From the NCBI GenBank assembly GCA_034096865.1, contig JAWQFJ010028856.1:30001-65000 (forward strand): DNA of 35,000 nucleotides, in the 5' to 3' direction. This DNA is from Theodoxus fluviatilis. Taxonomy: Eukaryota; Mollusca; Gastropoda; Cycloneritida; Neritidae. The position numbers and the translations under genes were made by a program. Below are positions 20,389 through 30,689 of this stretch, piece after piece (the first letter of the stretch is position 1; every line of letters starts with the position of its first letter). The notes under the pieces are model-generated. The model was not told the DNA's origin and ran no database searches. It saw only the letters and a program-made list of their open reading frames with translations.

Positions 20389-21760
20389 TTAGCGGGGTCG
20401 GGCAAGCCAGTTCTTCAGGGACAATCTGAAGTCTGGCAGGGAGGGCACTGTGACAGAGTCAGAATCCAGGGAGTTCCAGAGTCTGATACCTGTCGGGAAG
20501 AATGAGTACATATATGGGTCAGTTCTGGCGTGCGGAACCTGCAGCTTGAGGTGGTGGCCTCTTGTGGAGCGAGCGGTGGACCGGAGAAGTCCAGGCGGGA
20601 TGGCCACATCCACAAGGCCATGCATGACCCTGTACATCATGCTAACCCTGTCCGCGGTTCTCCTCTCCTTGAGCGTCTCCAGCTTGAGCTTCGTCACCAT
20701 CTCAGAAGCGCTGAATGTGTGGCTGAAGTCCTGCAGGATACGCCTGGCAAAACGACGCTGCACCATCTCCAATATGGTGACCAAATGTTTTGGTAGGGGT
20801 CCCAGACCAGGGATGCAAACTCCATGACGGGGTGAGCAAGGGTCTTGTAGCACTGTGTCTGGACCGTTGTGGTGCACCCTTTCAGACTTCGGTGGGCGAA
20901 GGCACTTGTTTTGTTAGCTTTCGCTGCGACGGCCTTTACCTGGGCGTCCCAGCCCATGTCCTCCGAGATATGGACTCCGAGGTATTTGGCTCTGTGCACC
21001 TTTTGAAGTACGCGTCCATGGAGCGAGTAGCTGGTGGGGATCCTGGTCCGCTTCTTGGTGACGGAGAGGAGGTGACACTTATCAGCATTGGAGGACATCT
21101 GCCATCTTCTCTCCCAGGCCTCCAGCCTATCCAGATCCTTCTGGAGGTGGTCAGCATCCTTCAGTGAGTGGATTTGGGAGTACAGGATGGTGTCGACGGC
21201 AAAGAGTCTGACCTTGGCATGGATTCCGTCCCCCAGGTCGTTGATGTACATCAAGAAGATGGTGGGTCCAAGAGCGGAGCCTTGCGGGACTCCGGAGACG
21301 ACTTGCCCAACCCTGAAGCTCTTGCCTTCCACCAGCACCTGCTGGGTGTGGTCCGAGAGGAAGCTCTGGATCCATTTGTTGGTGCGTCCTCTGATGCCGT
21401 AGAAGTCCAGCTTCAGGAGAAGACGCCGGTGGGGCACCTTATCGAAGGCTTTCGATAAGTGGAGTAGGATGGTGTCAGTCTGGCCTCCCTCGTCGATCAC
21501 CACTGCAAGGTCCTCCACCGACAGGATCAGTTGTGTGTCGCAGGATCTCTTATTCCGGAAACCGTGCTGGGCATCAATAATGATGTTGTTGCGGTCCAGA
21601 TGTCCTATGATCTCCGATCTGACGATATGCTCCAGGAGCTTGCAGCATATACATGTCACGGATATCGGCCGGTAGTTGGTTGCCTGGTTTCTGTCACCTT
21701 TCTTGAAAACTGGCTGTACATTGGCGTGTCTCCAAATCTCTGGTAAGCAAGTCTGTTCTT
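20389..21760 (-). pseudogene. Jockey-like LINE reverse transcriptase, catalytically dead
   Basis: The minus strand encodes, in order: IWRHANVQPVFKKGDRNQ near 21,740-21,690, NYRPISVTCICCKLLEH, HGFRNKRSCDTQ, motif A, QVVSGVPQGSALGPTIF, the YADD-equivalent, KYLGVHISEDMGWD, and after a frame change near 20,800 the C-terminal thumb (LEMVQRRFARRIL, LKERRTADRVSMMYR, SFFPTGIRLWNSL), ending at 20,389. Motif A reads LLHLSKAFDKVPH, with His (codon 21,459-21,461) where active relatives have Asp. The second box reads FAVDTILY, with Val (21,195-21,197) for the first Asp. Both losses plus the frameshift make it inactive. Homology stops at about 21,760, so it is 5'-truncated with no endonuclease. Confidence 0.9.
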
Positions 21761-21764
21761 ATCA

Positions 21765-22824
21765 AGCAAGAGATGTTAAACTATTACAGCTCTTCCATTC
21801 TCCCACCCCCTGACCTGAGAAAAGTGCAATATTTCTAATCTTACAATAAACGCGTAGTTTTCTTAATGAAACAAAAAAAACTCTCCTGCAAGCTGAGCTT
21901 GCACTAACGTCCCAAACGAGACTGACGTGACTCAAAAAAAATTTTTCAGTTTTTTTTGGCGCCATTTTAGGGTCACCTTACTTCAAAGCGTGCCTTTCTA
22001 TGGCAATTATCAATAAATCACTCATATTTGGTACCAATGGAAAACTCACAAAATTTTCTACGTGAATGTTTCGTTTTCTTAAACATCAAATATATTCTCT
22101 GTGGATCCTAGCAATGTAAAGTTGGACCTTTTGTTTATGTCTTGATAATTTTCTTCGGAGACAGACGACACATATTTTGATGAAGGATATATAACATGTT
22201 ATTTATAATAAATTCATGGACATTTCCTGAACAAGTCGTGGTTTTACTCGGTTGCAGAAAAAAGCTACAGCTTCCTATAATTTGTCTTTTATTCCCGTTT
22301 CGTGTGGAGATATGGCGGAAGTTTTGTTTTCCTAACTTCCGGCAGTCGAATTCGAAACGACGCCATTGGTGTTACTTTTAATTTACAAGAACATCTTATC
22401 GATCAAAGTAGTTATGATTAAGATTGTTTCAGATTGTTTGATTTGTATTTCAGTCAGGCTGGTGATATTTTCATTACCCTTAAAACGTGTCTACCTTGTT
22501 CAAATCTGAATCGACAGGGTCTTCGTCGTCGTGTCTGTGGCATTTCGTCTCGGAGACTTTAGTTCGAGTCTTTGTCAAGTTTGAATGATTTAATGCAATC
22601 AGTTTATGATTTTTGTAGATTTTTTCTGATAAAAAATATCATCCGCAGCAATTACGCATCTGAAATATTTTGTGCAGATTGCAAAGAATCATGTAGACCT
22701 AATATGCATAAAGTATAGATTTGTCGCACTTACAGCATTTTATCTTTTTACTACGTCAAAAGCGGTATAATGTGAAGTACTTTCCCTGAAAATGTCAAGC
22801 CAATTGCATGTATTTTAACATAGT
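21765..22824. other. AT-rich flank with no confirmed gene
   Basis: Mostly AT-rich, unique-looking sequence, apart from the ETS/CCAAT-like cluster at 22,312-22,369. A pyrimidine-rich acceptor-like AG at 22,452-22,453 is followed by about 35 open codons, but no convincing donor lies nearby. I do not call an exon. Confidence 0.35.
22312..22369. promoter_or_regulatory. Candidate promoter cluster: two ETS-like sites and an inverted CCAAT
   Basis: GGCGGAAGTT (22,314-22,323) and AACTTCCGGC (22,334-22,343) are opposed ETS-type cores. CGCCATTGG (22,361-22,369) carries an inverted CCAAT box. Three promoter motifs within 60 bp in an otherwise AT-rich stretch suggest a TATA-less promoter. It lies upstream of the exon pair at 26,150-27,167, separated from it by the RTE insertion. 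Function is inferred only. Confidence 0.3.
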
Positions 22825-22836
22825 TATAGACAATTT
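22825..22836. repeat. Left 12-bp target-site duplication
   Basis: TATAGACAATTT here is repeated exactly at 25,936-25,947, directly flanking the RTE-like element. The exact match at both ends fixes the insertion boundaries. Confidence 0.9.
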
Positions 22837-22991
22837 AACTCCGCCATAGACGGGCCCAAGCCCGTTTGCGAAAGGAGGAGGGTTGGGCGTGGGGCTAGCA
22901 ACCGCACCCTGGAAAAACGTTTCTTGCTACAGAAACCAACACTGCAAAGGAAATCTCAGATGATCAAGGGATACGACCCGGGGGAGAGTGT

Positions 22992-24121
22992 ATGAAGCGG
23001 ACCAACCAAACCCGAGAGGGAGTTGACTCGCAGATGAACCTTCTCTTCCCCAAGACCGTGACAAGGATTAGATTATGGAATGTGAGAACACTCTACGAGA
23101 CAGGGAAGTCAGCGCAAGTGGCGCGAGAGGCGGAGAAGCACGGGATAGACATTCTGGGACTTAGCGAGGTTCGATGGACATCATCCGTCAAGTCACATTG
23201 GCTTCAGGGCATCTTCTGCCATATTCGGGTCCGCCGAACGAGGACAACAACCACAGGAATGGCTTCGGCCTGATGCTGTCCAAGAGAGTGAGTAGAAGTC
23301 TGATAGAGTGGAAACCCATCAGCGAGAGAATCCTGACAGCGCGATTTCATTCCAAGTTCCAGAAAGTGACTATCATCCAGTGCTACGCACCGACCAACGC
23401 AGCAGAACAAAAGGCCAAGGAGGAGTTTTACGAACAGTTGCAGAGTGTGGTGGAGAGGACTTCAAACAGAGACATCACCATTGTCCAAGGTGACTTTAAC
23501 GCCAAGATGGGAGACATGAAGGAGAACGGCGAGATATTTGCAGACTTCTGTGAGCAGAACGACTTGATGATTGGTGGAACTATATTCCCTCACCGCAGGA
23601 TTCACAAGGTCACGTGGATGTTTCCGGACTCAAGAACCGAGAACCAGATCGACCACATGACGATCTCACGGAGGTGGAAAAAACCTTACTGGATGTCCGA
23701 GCTTACAGAGGTGCCGATGCAGGATCTGACCATGCCTTGCTGATTGGAAAACTGAAAGTCAGGATCCGAGCTGTCAAGAAAGCTGGTCCGTCCACAGAGG
23801 CACCCTCGCTTCGACGTCTCCAAGCTGAAGACAACAACACAACAGAAGGACTTCGCCATCTCGCTAACGAACATTTATCAAGCGCTGGCTGATCTGGAGG
23901 ATGGCTCCCTGGAGAAGAAATGGGAGCGAGTCAAGTCCACATTTACTGCAGCCTCCGAAGAACTATTTGGGTTCAGGAAAAAGGAGTACAAGAGCTGGCT
24001 CTCAGAGGAGACAATCAGGAAGATCGAGGAGAGACAGGACACCAAGCAGCGACTCAACCACGCCAGAACCAGAGCACAGAAACAGCAGACTCAGCAGGAG
24101 TACAACCTGAGGAACAAGGAA
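22992..24121 (+). pseudogene. RTE-like polyprotein, endonuclease and linker part
   Basis: ATG 22,992 opens the frame. The APE-type endonuclease shows RLWNVRTLYETGKSAQVARE, the glutamate in LGLSEVRW, IQCYAPT, VQGDFNAKMGD, the ENQIDHM block and GSDHALL near 23,740. Three shifts break it: one near 23,185 (frame of 22,992 to the main frame), one in the A-run around 23,680, and one near 23,800 that restores the main frame. A basic linker with conserved KEYKSWLSEETIRKIEER follows and joins the RT part. The domain nicks DNA at the target site in active elements. All key endonuclease residues I can place survive, so the damage is from indels. Confidence 0.88.
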
Positions 24122-25926
24122 GTGAAGAGGAGTGCGAGGAGAGACAAGAGGGAGCTGGTGGATAAACTTGCTACTGAAGCAGAAGAGGCAGTGGAGAAGA
24201 ACGACATGAAGACCCTATATAACATCACACGACAGTTCTCTAAGAGGAAGACGAACACCAACAGACCGGTCCGTGGAAGCGATGGAAACGTTCTCAGCAA
24301 GGCAGCAGACCAACTGGATCGGTGGAAGGAGCACTTTGCCAGCCTCCTCAATAGCACACCTGTTGGAAACCCTCCCATGGTTGAGGAAGGAGAGGACCTT
24401 GATGTCAGTCTGGACCCAATCTCCAGAGCAGAAGTGGTCAGCGCCATCAAGAAGATAAAGAGTGGGAAGGCACCAGGACTAGACAGCATCCCACCTGAGG
24501 CCCTGAAGGCAGATCCTGGAGCCACAGCGGACATCATGATCGGCCTGCTGCAGGAAGTCTGGGAGAGGGAGGACGTGCCGGAAGAATGGAAGATTGGACA
24601 CATTGTCAAAATCCCGTAGAAAAGAGACCTCTGCAACTGCCAGAACTGGAGAGGAATTCAGCTCTTGTCACTCCCGGGAAAAGTCTTCACCAGGGTGATC
24701 CTTGAGAGAATCAAGGAGGCCGTCGACACCAGACTGAGGGAAGAGCAAGCAGGATTCCGAGCTGGGCGTTCCTGCACTGACCAGATAGCGACCCTCAGGA
24801 TCATCATTGAACAGTCGCTGGAATGGCAGTCACCACTCTATGTCAATTTTGTGGACGTCAAGAAAGCCTTTGACGTGGTGGACAGGGCAACCATCTGGAG
24901 AAGCCTCAGACACTATATCATCCCTCAGAAGATCGTCAGCGTAATCCAGAACCTCTATGAAGGCACCAGCTGCAGAGTTGTGCACAACACTGACCTGTCG
25001 CAGCCATTTGACGTCAACACCGGAGTGAGACAAGGATGTCTCCTTTCTCCTTTAATCTTCTTCCTGGTGATCGACTGGGTGATGAAGACTGTTACGGACC
25101 AACCACGGGGCATTCAGTGGACACTCACTGGCAAACTGGAAGACTTGGACTTCGCAGACGACATCGGCCTCCTGTCACACACCCATGGGCACATGCAAGC
25201 AAAGACGGAGAGGCTGCACGACATTGCCAAGACAACAGGACTGGAGATTAACGTCCCCAGGACCAAGAGCCTCCGAATGAACGCCGCCAGGGAAGCTCCC
25301 ATCACCATTGTGGTCAAGCCATAGAGGACAGCGACCGCTTCACGTACCTGGACAGCGTGGTCAGCAAGACTGGAGGGACAGATGAAGACGTGAGAGCCAG
25401 GATAGGCAAAGCACGGCACGTCATCCTGAAACCAGTGTGGAGAAACGTGAGCCTCAGCCGTCACACCAAGCTGAGGATCTTCAACACAACCGTTAAATCT
25501 GTGCTGCTCTAAGGGTCTGAAACCTGGAGACGTACCAAGAGCATCAGCCACAAGCTACAAGTCTTCTTCAACACCTGCCTCCGCCAGATCCTGCGTATCA
25601 GATGGCCAGAAAGAATCTCCAACAATGAACTCTGGCAACGTACCAGGCAGGAGCCGATCGTCAACGCCATCCAAAGAAGGAAATGGAAGTGGATCGGGCA
25701 CACCCTGTGCAGAAACGATGCCAGCATTCCACGCCACGCCTTGGACTGGAACCCCCAGGGTAAACGGAAGCGTGGTAGACCAGCACTGACCTGGAAAAGA
25801 ACCATACAAGCAGAGCTGAGGACAGTCCGGATGACCTGGGAAGAGGCGAAGAGGGCAGCCCAAGACAGACAGAGGTGGAGACTTGCAGTGAAGGCCCTAT
25901 GCTCCGACCGGAGCGAAGAGGACTAA
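24122..25926 (+). pseudogene. RTE-like polyprotein, reverse transcriptase part
   Basis: In the main frame: SGKAPGLDSIPPEAL, an in-frame TAG at 24,617-24,619 (before the NWRGIQLLS block), EEQAGFRAGRSCTDQ, motif A NFVDVKKAFDVVDR (Asp codon 24,854-24,856), GVRQGCLLSPLIF, and LDFADDIGLL with both Asp codons intact (25,157-25,162). The frame shifts by one at about 25,320. It continues FTYLDSVVSKTGG, then a TAA at 25,510-25,512 in the LLYGSETW-type block, then RKWKWIGHTL and the C-terminal LDWNPQGKRKRGRPALTWKRT, ending DRSEED. Catalytic residues are preserved; two stops and one frameshift disable it. The family match is strong, and the placement as RTE rather than a neighbouring clade is my judgement. 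Confidence 0.9.
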
Positions 25927-25935
25927 GTAAGTAAG

Positions 25936-25947
25936 TATAGACAATTT
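25936..25947. repeat. Right 12-bp target-site duplication
   Basis: TATAGACAATTT exactly repeats 22,825-22,836. It follows the (TAAG)n tail without a gap. Confidence 0.9.
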
Positions 25948-26149
25948 TCTTTATCAATCCTCCACATTCGGTCACATAATTTCAACAGAGTTCCATTATA
26001 AACTACATCCCCTTTTCCCAACACTTTCCTGCTCATAACTTTGGAACTAGTTAAGATAGAAATCTACTATTTGTAACGCTGTGTTTGTCACTTAAAGCTC
26101 TTTAATTTGAGACAACATTGATTTCATTACGTTGGGTTTGAAATTTCAG

Positions 26150-26337
26150 TGCAACTGAGTTGAGTGCAACAGTTTACTCACTTCGGTCAGCAACAGAGAG
26201 GACACTGGAAGATATCTTGAATTTGGGTAAAAACAACAAGTGTAGTGTACATTTGATTGAATCCATGAAGCAAATCATGAAAAGTATTTCAGAAAATGCT
26301 AAAGTACTGTTTTCATCGCTGATCTTTGCCTTGACAT
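26150..26337 (+). CDS. Predicted internal exon of an uncharacterised gene
   Basis: An AG acceptor at 26,148-26,149 (GAAATTTCAG) and a donor ACAT|GTAAGG at 26,337/26,338 bound 188 nt. The frame is open throughout, entering with one base to complete a codon and leaving with one base spare. The 62-residue peptide looks protein-like: LRSATERTLEDILNL followed by HLIESMKQIMKSISENAKV and a hydrophobic LFSSLIFAL, suggesting two or three helices. The spare base matches the next candidate exon (26,725-27,167). A TGA upstream in the same frame means it cannot start the gene. Upstream exons would lie beyond the RTE insertion. I do not recognise the family. Confidence 0.4.
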
Positions 26338-26579
26338 GTAAGGCCGGAAAATGCATCTGCCCACGGCGAAATGTGGCACTGCCGCACTGGTTTACTTGGA
26401 GTAACCGGCGTCCCGATAAAAAAAAAGAAGAGAAGAGTGACTGAAACGGATTAAATTTTCATGGTTAGGGTGAAATTCTTGTAAGATGCACTTTTAAAAA
26501 ATAGTTGGAAAATTACCAGTCTTTCTTCCGCATGCTCTCAGGGGACAGAAGAAGTTCGTGATTATAAGTGTCCGCCAAA

Positions 26580-26587
26580 TGACGTCA
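26580..26587. promoter_or_regulatory. Palindromic CRE-like site
   Basis: TGACGTCA is the full CREB/ATF consensus, followed by a half-site-like TGCGTCAC about 15 bp downstream. It lies within the intron of the proposed exon pair, about 160 bp before ATG 26,745. Another TGACGTCA occurs at 28,324-28,331. An 8-bp motif alone is weak evidence of function. Confidence 0.25.
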
Positions 26588-26724
26588 CAGTCATGCGTCA
26601 CATCTGCAACGAACCCAATCGTGTTGTTGGTAAACAACGTAATTCTGTACCTCAAAGCAATGCAGCCTGGAAGCCTAGGCTCAATACGTTAAAATGAAGA
26701 CAGTCGAATACTGAACACTTTTAG

Positions 26725-27167
26725 CCCGCACGTCTAAAGCAATCATGGATAATGGTTCGACGCACAAAGTCAAGAAGGTCATTTCGTTTATTTCAGGCGA
26801 GAGTGGTTCAAAAGTAATGATGGACAGAAAATCCCCAGTCACCAATGTGGAGTTGCCATTGACTCCAGCTCGTTCTTTGGGCGTCACCATCCCGACCTCA
26901 AACTCTGACGGAAAATGCGCTACCACTAACATCAACCAAATGTTAGATTCCCGAGGGGGAAAGAAGCCTTGCTTGAAAAAGCCAGCAATAGAAACTGCCG
27001 TGCGACATCTCACGACTACCCTGGAGACAAAGCCATCAATGATGGGGTCCAAGCTGAAATCCAAGTCCGACTTGAGTCTCTCGGCATCGGTCTCAGATAC
27101 TCATCACTCCAGCAGTTTCCATGAAGGAGTAAGCGGGACGAGAACGAGAGCAGACCGAAAGTGTGAT
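26725..27167 (+). CDS. Predicted exon, serine/threonine/lysine-rich protein segment
   Basis: The acceptor ACACTTTTAG ends at 26,724 and a consensus donor GAT|GTAAGT lies at 27,167/27,168. The exon begins with two bases that complete the codon left open by the exon ending at 26,337 and ends on a codon boundary. The product (about 147 residues) is disordered-looking and rich in Ser, Thr and Lys: VKKVISFISGESGSKVMMDR, ARSLGVTIPTSN, SKSDLSLSASVSDTHHSSS. An ATG at 26,745 in a good context (A at -3, G at +4) offers an alternative start. The frame stays open past the donor to 27,479 only because it runs into a decayed LINE. A minus-strand frame overlaps 26,681-27,064; I prefer the plus strand because of the paired, phase-matched splice sites. 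Confidence 0.4.
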
Positions 27168-27326
27168 GTAAGTTTGACGTGTAAAGGCTGTCGCAACCAT
27201 GATGGTAAGGCCTTAACTTGTTCCGTGGTGTTGATGTCGGCCTATGTGTATGTCTGTCCGTCTTCCGTCCGTGCGTCAGTAAGTCCATCCTTCTCTCTAT
27301 TCCTATGTGGATGTGTACATTTGTTC

Positions 27327-28290
27327 CTTTATGTGTACAACCTCTGCAAGACCCTTGAGCGTATGATTAACAGACGGCTTGTCTGGTTTCTGGAGGCGCA
27401 TGGAGTCCGCAGCGAAGTCCAGTGCGGCTTCCGGTGCAGAGAACTACAATGGATCATCTTGTGGTTCCTTCCTTCTTAAAGGGCACTTGGTGGCTATTTT
27501 ATTCAACCTCGAATAGTTCTACGACACGACGTGGAAATATGGTATCCTATCCACTTTCCACGACATGAACCTCTGAGGGTGACTCCCTCCTTTCGCTAGA
27601 TAGTTTTTGAAAGATAAAACTTTTTAAAAACCAAACTGAGTTCTCATGTTTCAATCAACTACCCACAAGGAAAGGGTGTATCACAGGTAGAATTTTAAGT
27701 GCCACCCTATTCATTCTCAATATTAGTAGTATTATTACATATCTCAATCCTGGTGAAGATTCAGCCTGGTATATTGAAGATTTTTTCATCTGTTTATCAT
27801 GTTAGAAGCATGGATTTAATGGAGAAACAGCAACGATTATCACTGAATGATATTTATAAATGGTCGGTTTATAACGTTTTTTACCTTTCAAAAGTTGAAA
27901 AAAGTGTGTATCCATTTCTGCCGGGGACGCTCATTGCACCCAGGCCCTGAATTGCATATTGTTGGATCTCTCCTTCCTGTAGTTGAAGAAACCAAATTCC
28001 TTGGTGTAGTCACTGACAGGAGCTTGAGCTTTATTCAGCATCTTATTCTTAGATATTTACGCATGAAATATTTGATAGCTTTGAGTTGACTAAAGGTTGT
28101 TTCCCACTCAGTCTGGGGTGAGGATTCGTATGTTTTACTACGTTCGTATAGAGCTCTGTCACTTTTTATTGGTTTGTGGCTCAAATACCTACGGTTCCGC
28201 ACGCAAGTCTTACTTGTCAGTTCCTGACCCAATGCCTCAACATGATTTTGGTGCCTCCCTTACCTCTCCCGCGAGAGGCTGATTTTTTTC
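27327..28290 (+). pseudogene. Heavily decayed Jockey-like reverse transcriptase
   Basis: Short matches follow in the right order across all three frames: LCKTLERMINRRLVWFLEAHG, QCGFR, (after stops) KGCITGRILSATLFILNISSI, WYIEDFFICL in place of the YVDD box, IYKWSV, VCIHFC, VVEETKFLGVVTDRSLSFI, YGSARKSYL and a final GASLTSPA. Several frameshifts, stops and probable deletions lie between them. The acidic box reads YIED rather than YVDD. No endonuclease remains. It lies in what would be the downstream intron of the exon pair 26,150-27,167. Confidence 0.8.
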
Positions 28291-28372
28291 CCAAACTTCG
28301 GGAGCTTTCGGCATCTTCGGACGTGACGTCAGCAGTCGCGATGTTCTTTGGATAACGCTGGTCGCCATTTTT

Positions 28373-30006
28373 GACTCACATGCGAAGCAAAAGTGAGTCT
28401 ATGTACTCACCCTTTTCGTCCGTCCGGGCGTCCGGGCGTCCGAGCGTCCGGGCGACTTAAAAAAACTTTAACGTTGGATTTTTCTCGGAGACTATTAAGT
28501 CTATCAACACCCAATTTGGCATGATGGTGTAGGATGACAAGGCGTACAAAAACATACATAGTGGCTTGACCATGCTTCAAGGTCAAGGTCGCAGGGGCCG
28601 TAAATGTTGTCTAAAAAACAGCCATTTTTCACATTTTCCCAATATTCTCTGAAGTTTTTGAGATTGGATACCTGACCTATATATCTTTTGATACCAGTTT
28701 GATTGACCTTGCTTCAAGGTCAAGGTCACAGGAGGTCTTTAAAGTTGGATTGTATACATATTTTGAAGTGACCTTGACCCTGAAATATGGAAGATAACTC
28801 TTCTAAACTTCATAACATTGTAGTACACATGTTACACTTTCATACTAGGTCACCAGTGTCGTTCCGTCTGGATGTCCGAGCGGCCGTCCAGGCGGCCGTC
28901 CGGACGGCCAGGCGGCCGGGTGTCCTGTCGTCCGTAAAATCTTTAACGTTGGATTTTTCTCGGAGACTATTAAGTCTATCAACACCCAATTTGACATGAT
29001 GGTGTATGATTACAAAGCGTACAAAAACATACATAGTGACTTGACCTTGGTTTAAGGTCAAGGTCATAGGAGCTCTTTAAAGTTGGATTGTATACATATT
29101 TTGAAGTGACCTTGACCCCGAACTATGAAAGATAACTCTTCCAAACTTCATAACATTGTAGTACACATGTTATACTTTCATACTAGGTCACCCATGTCGT
29201 CCGTCCAGGCGTCCGGGCGTCTGGGCATGTGGTCATCCGGGTGTCCTGCCGTCCGTAAAAAACTTTAACGTTGGAATTTTCTCGGAGACTATTAAGTCTA
29301 TCAATACCAAATTTGGCATGATGGTGTAGGATGACTAGGCGTACAGAAACATACACAGTGACTTGACCTTAGTTCCAGGTCAAGGTCGCAGGGGCCGTAA
29401 ATGTTAAACATCAGCTATTTTTCACATTTTCCCAATTTTCTCTGACGTTTTTGAGATTGGATAGCTGACCTATGTATGGTATATAGGGCAAAGTAAGCCC
29501 TATCTTTTGATACCAGTTTGGTTGACCTTGCTTCAAGGTCAAGGTCACACGAGCTCTTTAAAGTTGGATTGTATACATATTTTGAAGTGACCTTGACCCT
29601 GAACAATGGAAGATAACTATTTCAAACTTAATAATTATGTGGGGAACATATTATACTTTTATCATGAGACTTATTTGGTCACATATCATCAGGGTCAAGG
29701 TCACTTTGACCCTTATGAAATGTGACCAAAATTGGGTAGTGAACCACTAAAAGTGACCATATCTCATGGTAGAAAGTGCCAATAAGCACCATTGTGCTTC
29801 CTATGTCTTGAATTAACAGCTTTGTGTTGCATGACCTTGGATGACCTTGACCTTGGGTCAAGGTCACATGTATTTTGTAGGAAAAATTTGTAAAGCAGTT
29901 CTTAGTGTATGATGTCGTTGCTAGGTTTAGTTGGTTGACCTTGAAGGTCACCTGAAGGTCAAGGTCATGTAAAGGTCAAGGTCAAGCATGTGCTTTGCCC
30001 TTCTTG
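28373..30006. mobile_element. AAGGTCA-rich element, copy 1 (three internal modules)
   Basis: The left end is a hairpin, GACTCAC (28,373-28,379) with GTGAGTC (28,393-28,399), after a T-run. The right end is TTTGCCCTTCTTG. Between lie three modules, each a CGTCCGGG-type octamer tract followed by TTTAACGTTGGATTTTTCTC (at about 28,465, 28,940 and 29,262) and AAGGTCA clusters. By eye I count about 25 AAGGTCA or TGACCTT half-sites, many as overlapping TCAAGGTCA. There is no transposase or RT, so it is non-autonomous. The short minus-strand frame at 29,679-29,951 is discussed separately. Hairpin near one end, T-run target and internal tandem modules recall Helitron/Helentron derivatives, but that placement is inference. 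Confidence 0.8.
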
Positions 30007-30008
30007 TT

Positions 30009-30689
30009 CTTGTTCGATTCGAATTGAAAACGACGAAGTTTAGGAATACTGAGGCATAGACAAAGAAACTGTTGCAAGAAAACAGTATCAATTTATCAAT
30101 ACTATTTGTTTGTCAAATGAATTGTTCGCTGAAATCGCTCATTTAACATGCTAAAAATCGACCGCAGATTCCAGTGTCAATCTCGTAAATTCAGTATCAG
30201 AGTTATCTCCCATGCGGCTTGCAGTAATGTTTACAGAACGGAATGAGCAGAAAACAGCTGAGCCGAAAAACTTTGTCTTCAACTTCGTATCGCATTGGCT
30301 CTAGAGTTTTGACACTGAGTGTGAGATCGTGTAAGAGTCATGCATTTTGCTAGCCTCATTTCTTTGGAGAAAAGCAGTGCATGCGATCACTGAATCAGTT
30401 TGTTTTCGTTACTAGATCTAGAGAGATGTCGACCACATGGCGAGTATGATATCGTGAAAGTGAACCAGTCCTAGCATGAAAATAGAAAGAAAAAGAAGTC
30501 GATGCAACATGTAAAGAACACCAGGTCGCTGGACGTTACGGGTGAGGTAACGGGTTCATTAACGTGACTGAAGTTTTAAACTAATTAGCTCTTTCCCTGG
30601 CCTATTGCCTCAATCCTTCCACACCAATTCTGAAGTGGCCTGTGACAACTGTCACTTCTCTGAGCAATAGAATGGAAGCAAGTATTTGT
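30009..30689. other. No supported feature
   Basis: Sequence between element copy 1 and the plus-strand LINE. I see no coding region, splice-bounded exon or repeat family here. Confidence 0.4.

Larger units (their letters stand above)
22837..25935 (+). mobile_element. Complete RTE-like non-LTR retrotransposon, 3.1 kb
   Basis: The insertion runs from the base after the left target duplication to a (TAAG)n tail ending at 25,935. It has a short 5' UTR with a hairpin CGGGC-CCAA-GCCCG at 22,851-22,864, then one polyprotein frame (endonuclease then reverse transcriptase) from ATG 22,992 to TAA 25,924-25,926. The stop codon is itself the first TAA of the tail, so there is essentially no 3' UTR. Short 3' UTRs and microsatellite-like tails are hallmarks of the RTE group. 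Frameshifts and stops make it non-autonomous now, but the intact 12-bp duplications argue against great age. Confidence 0.9.

Noticed and set aside
22554..22575. tRNA-like B box (GTTCGAGTC), possible tRNA gene or SINE promoter
   Set aside because: No matching A box at the right distance and no cloverleaf can be drawn.
26681..27064. 127-codon minus-strand frame
   Set aside because: It overlaps the plus-strand exon candidate, which has paired, phase-matched splice sites; this frame has no such support.
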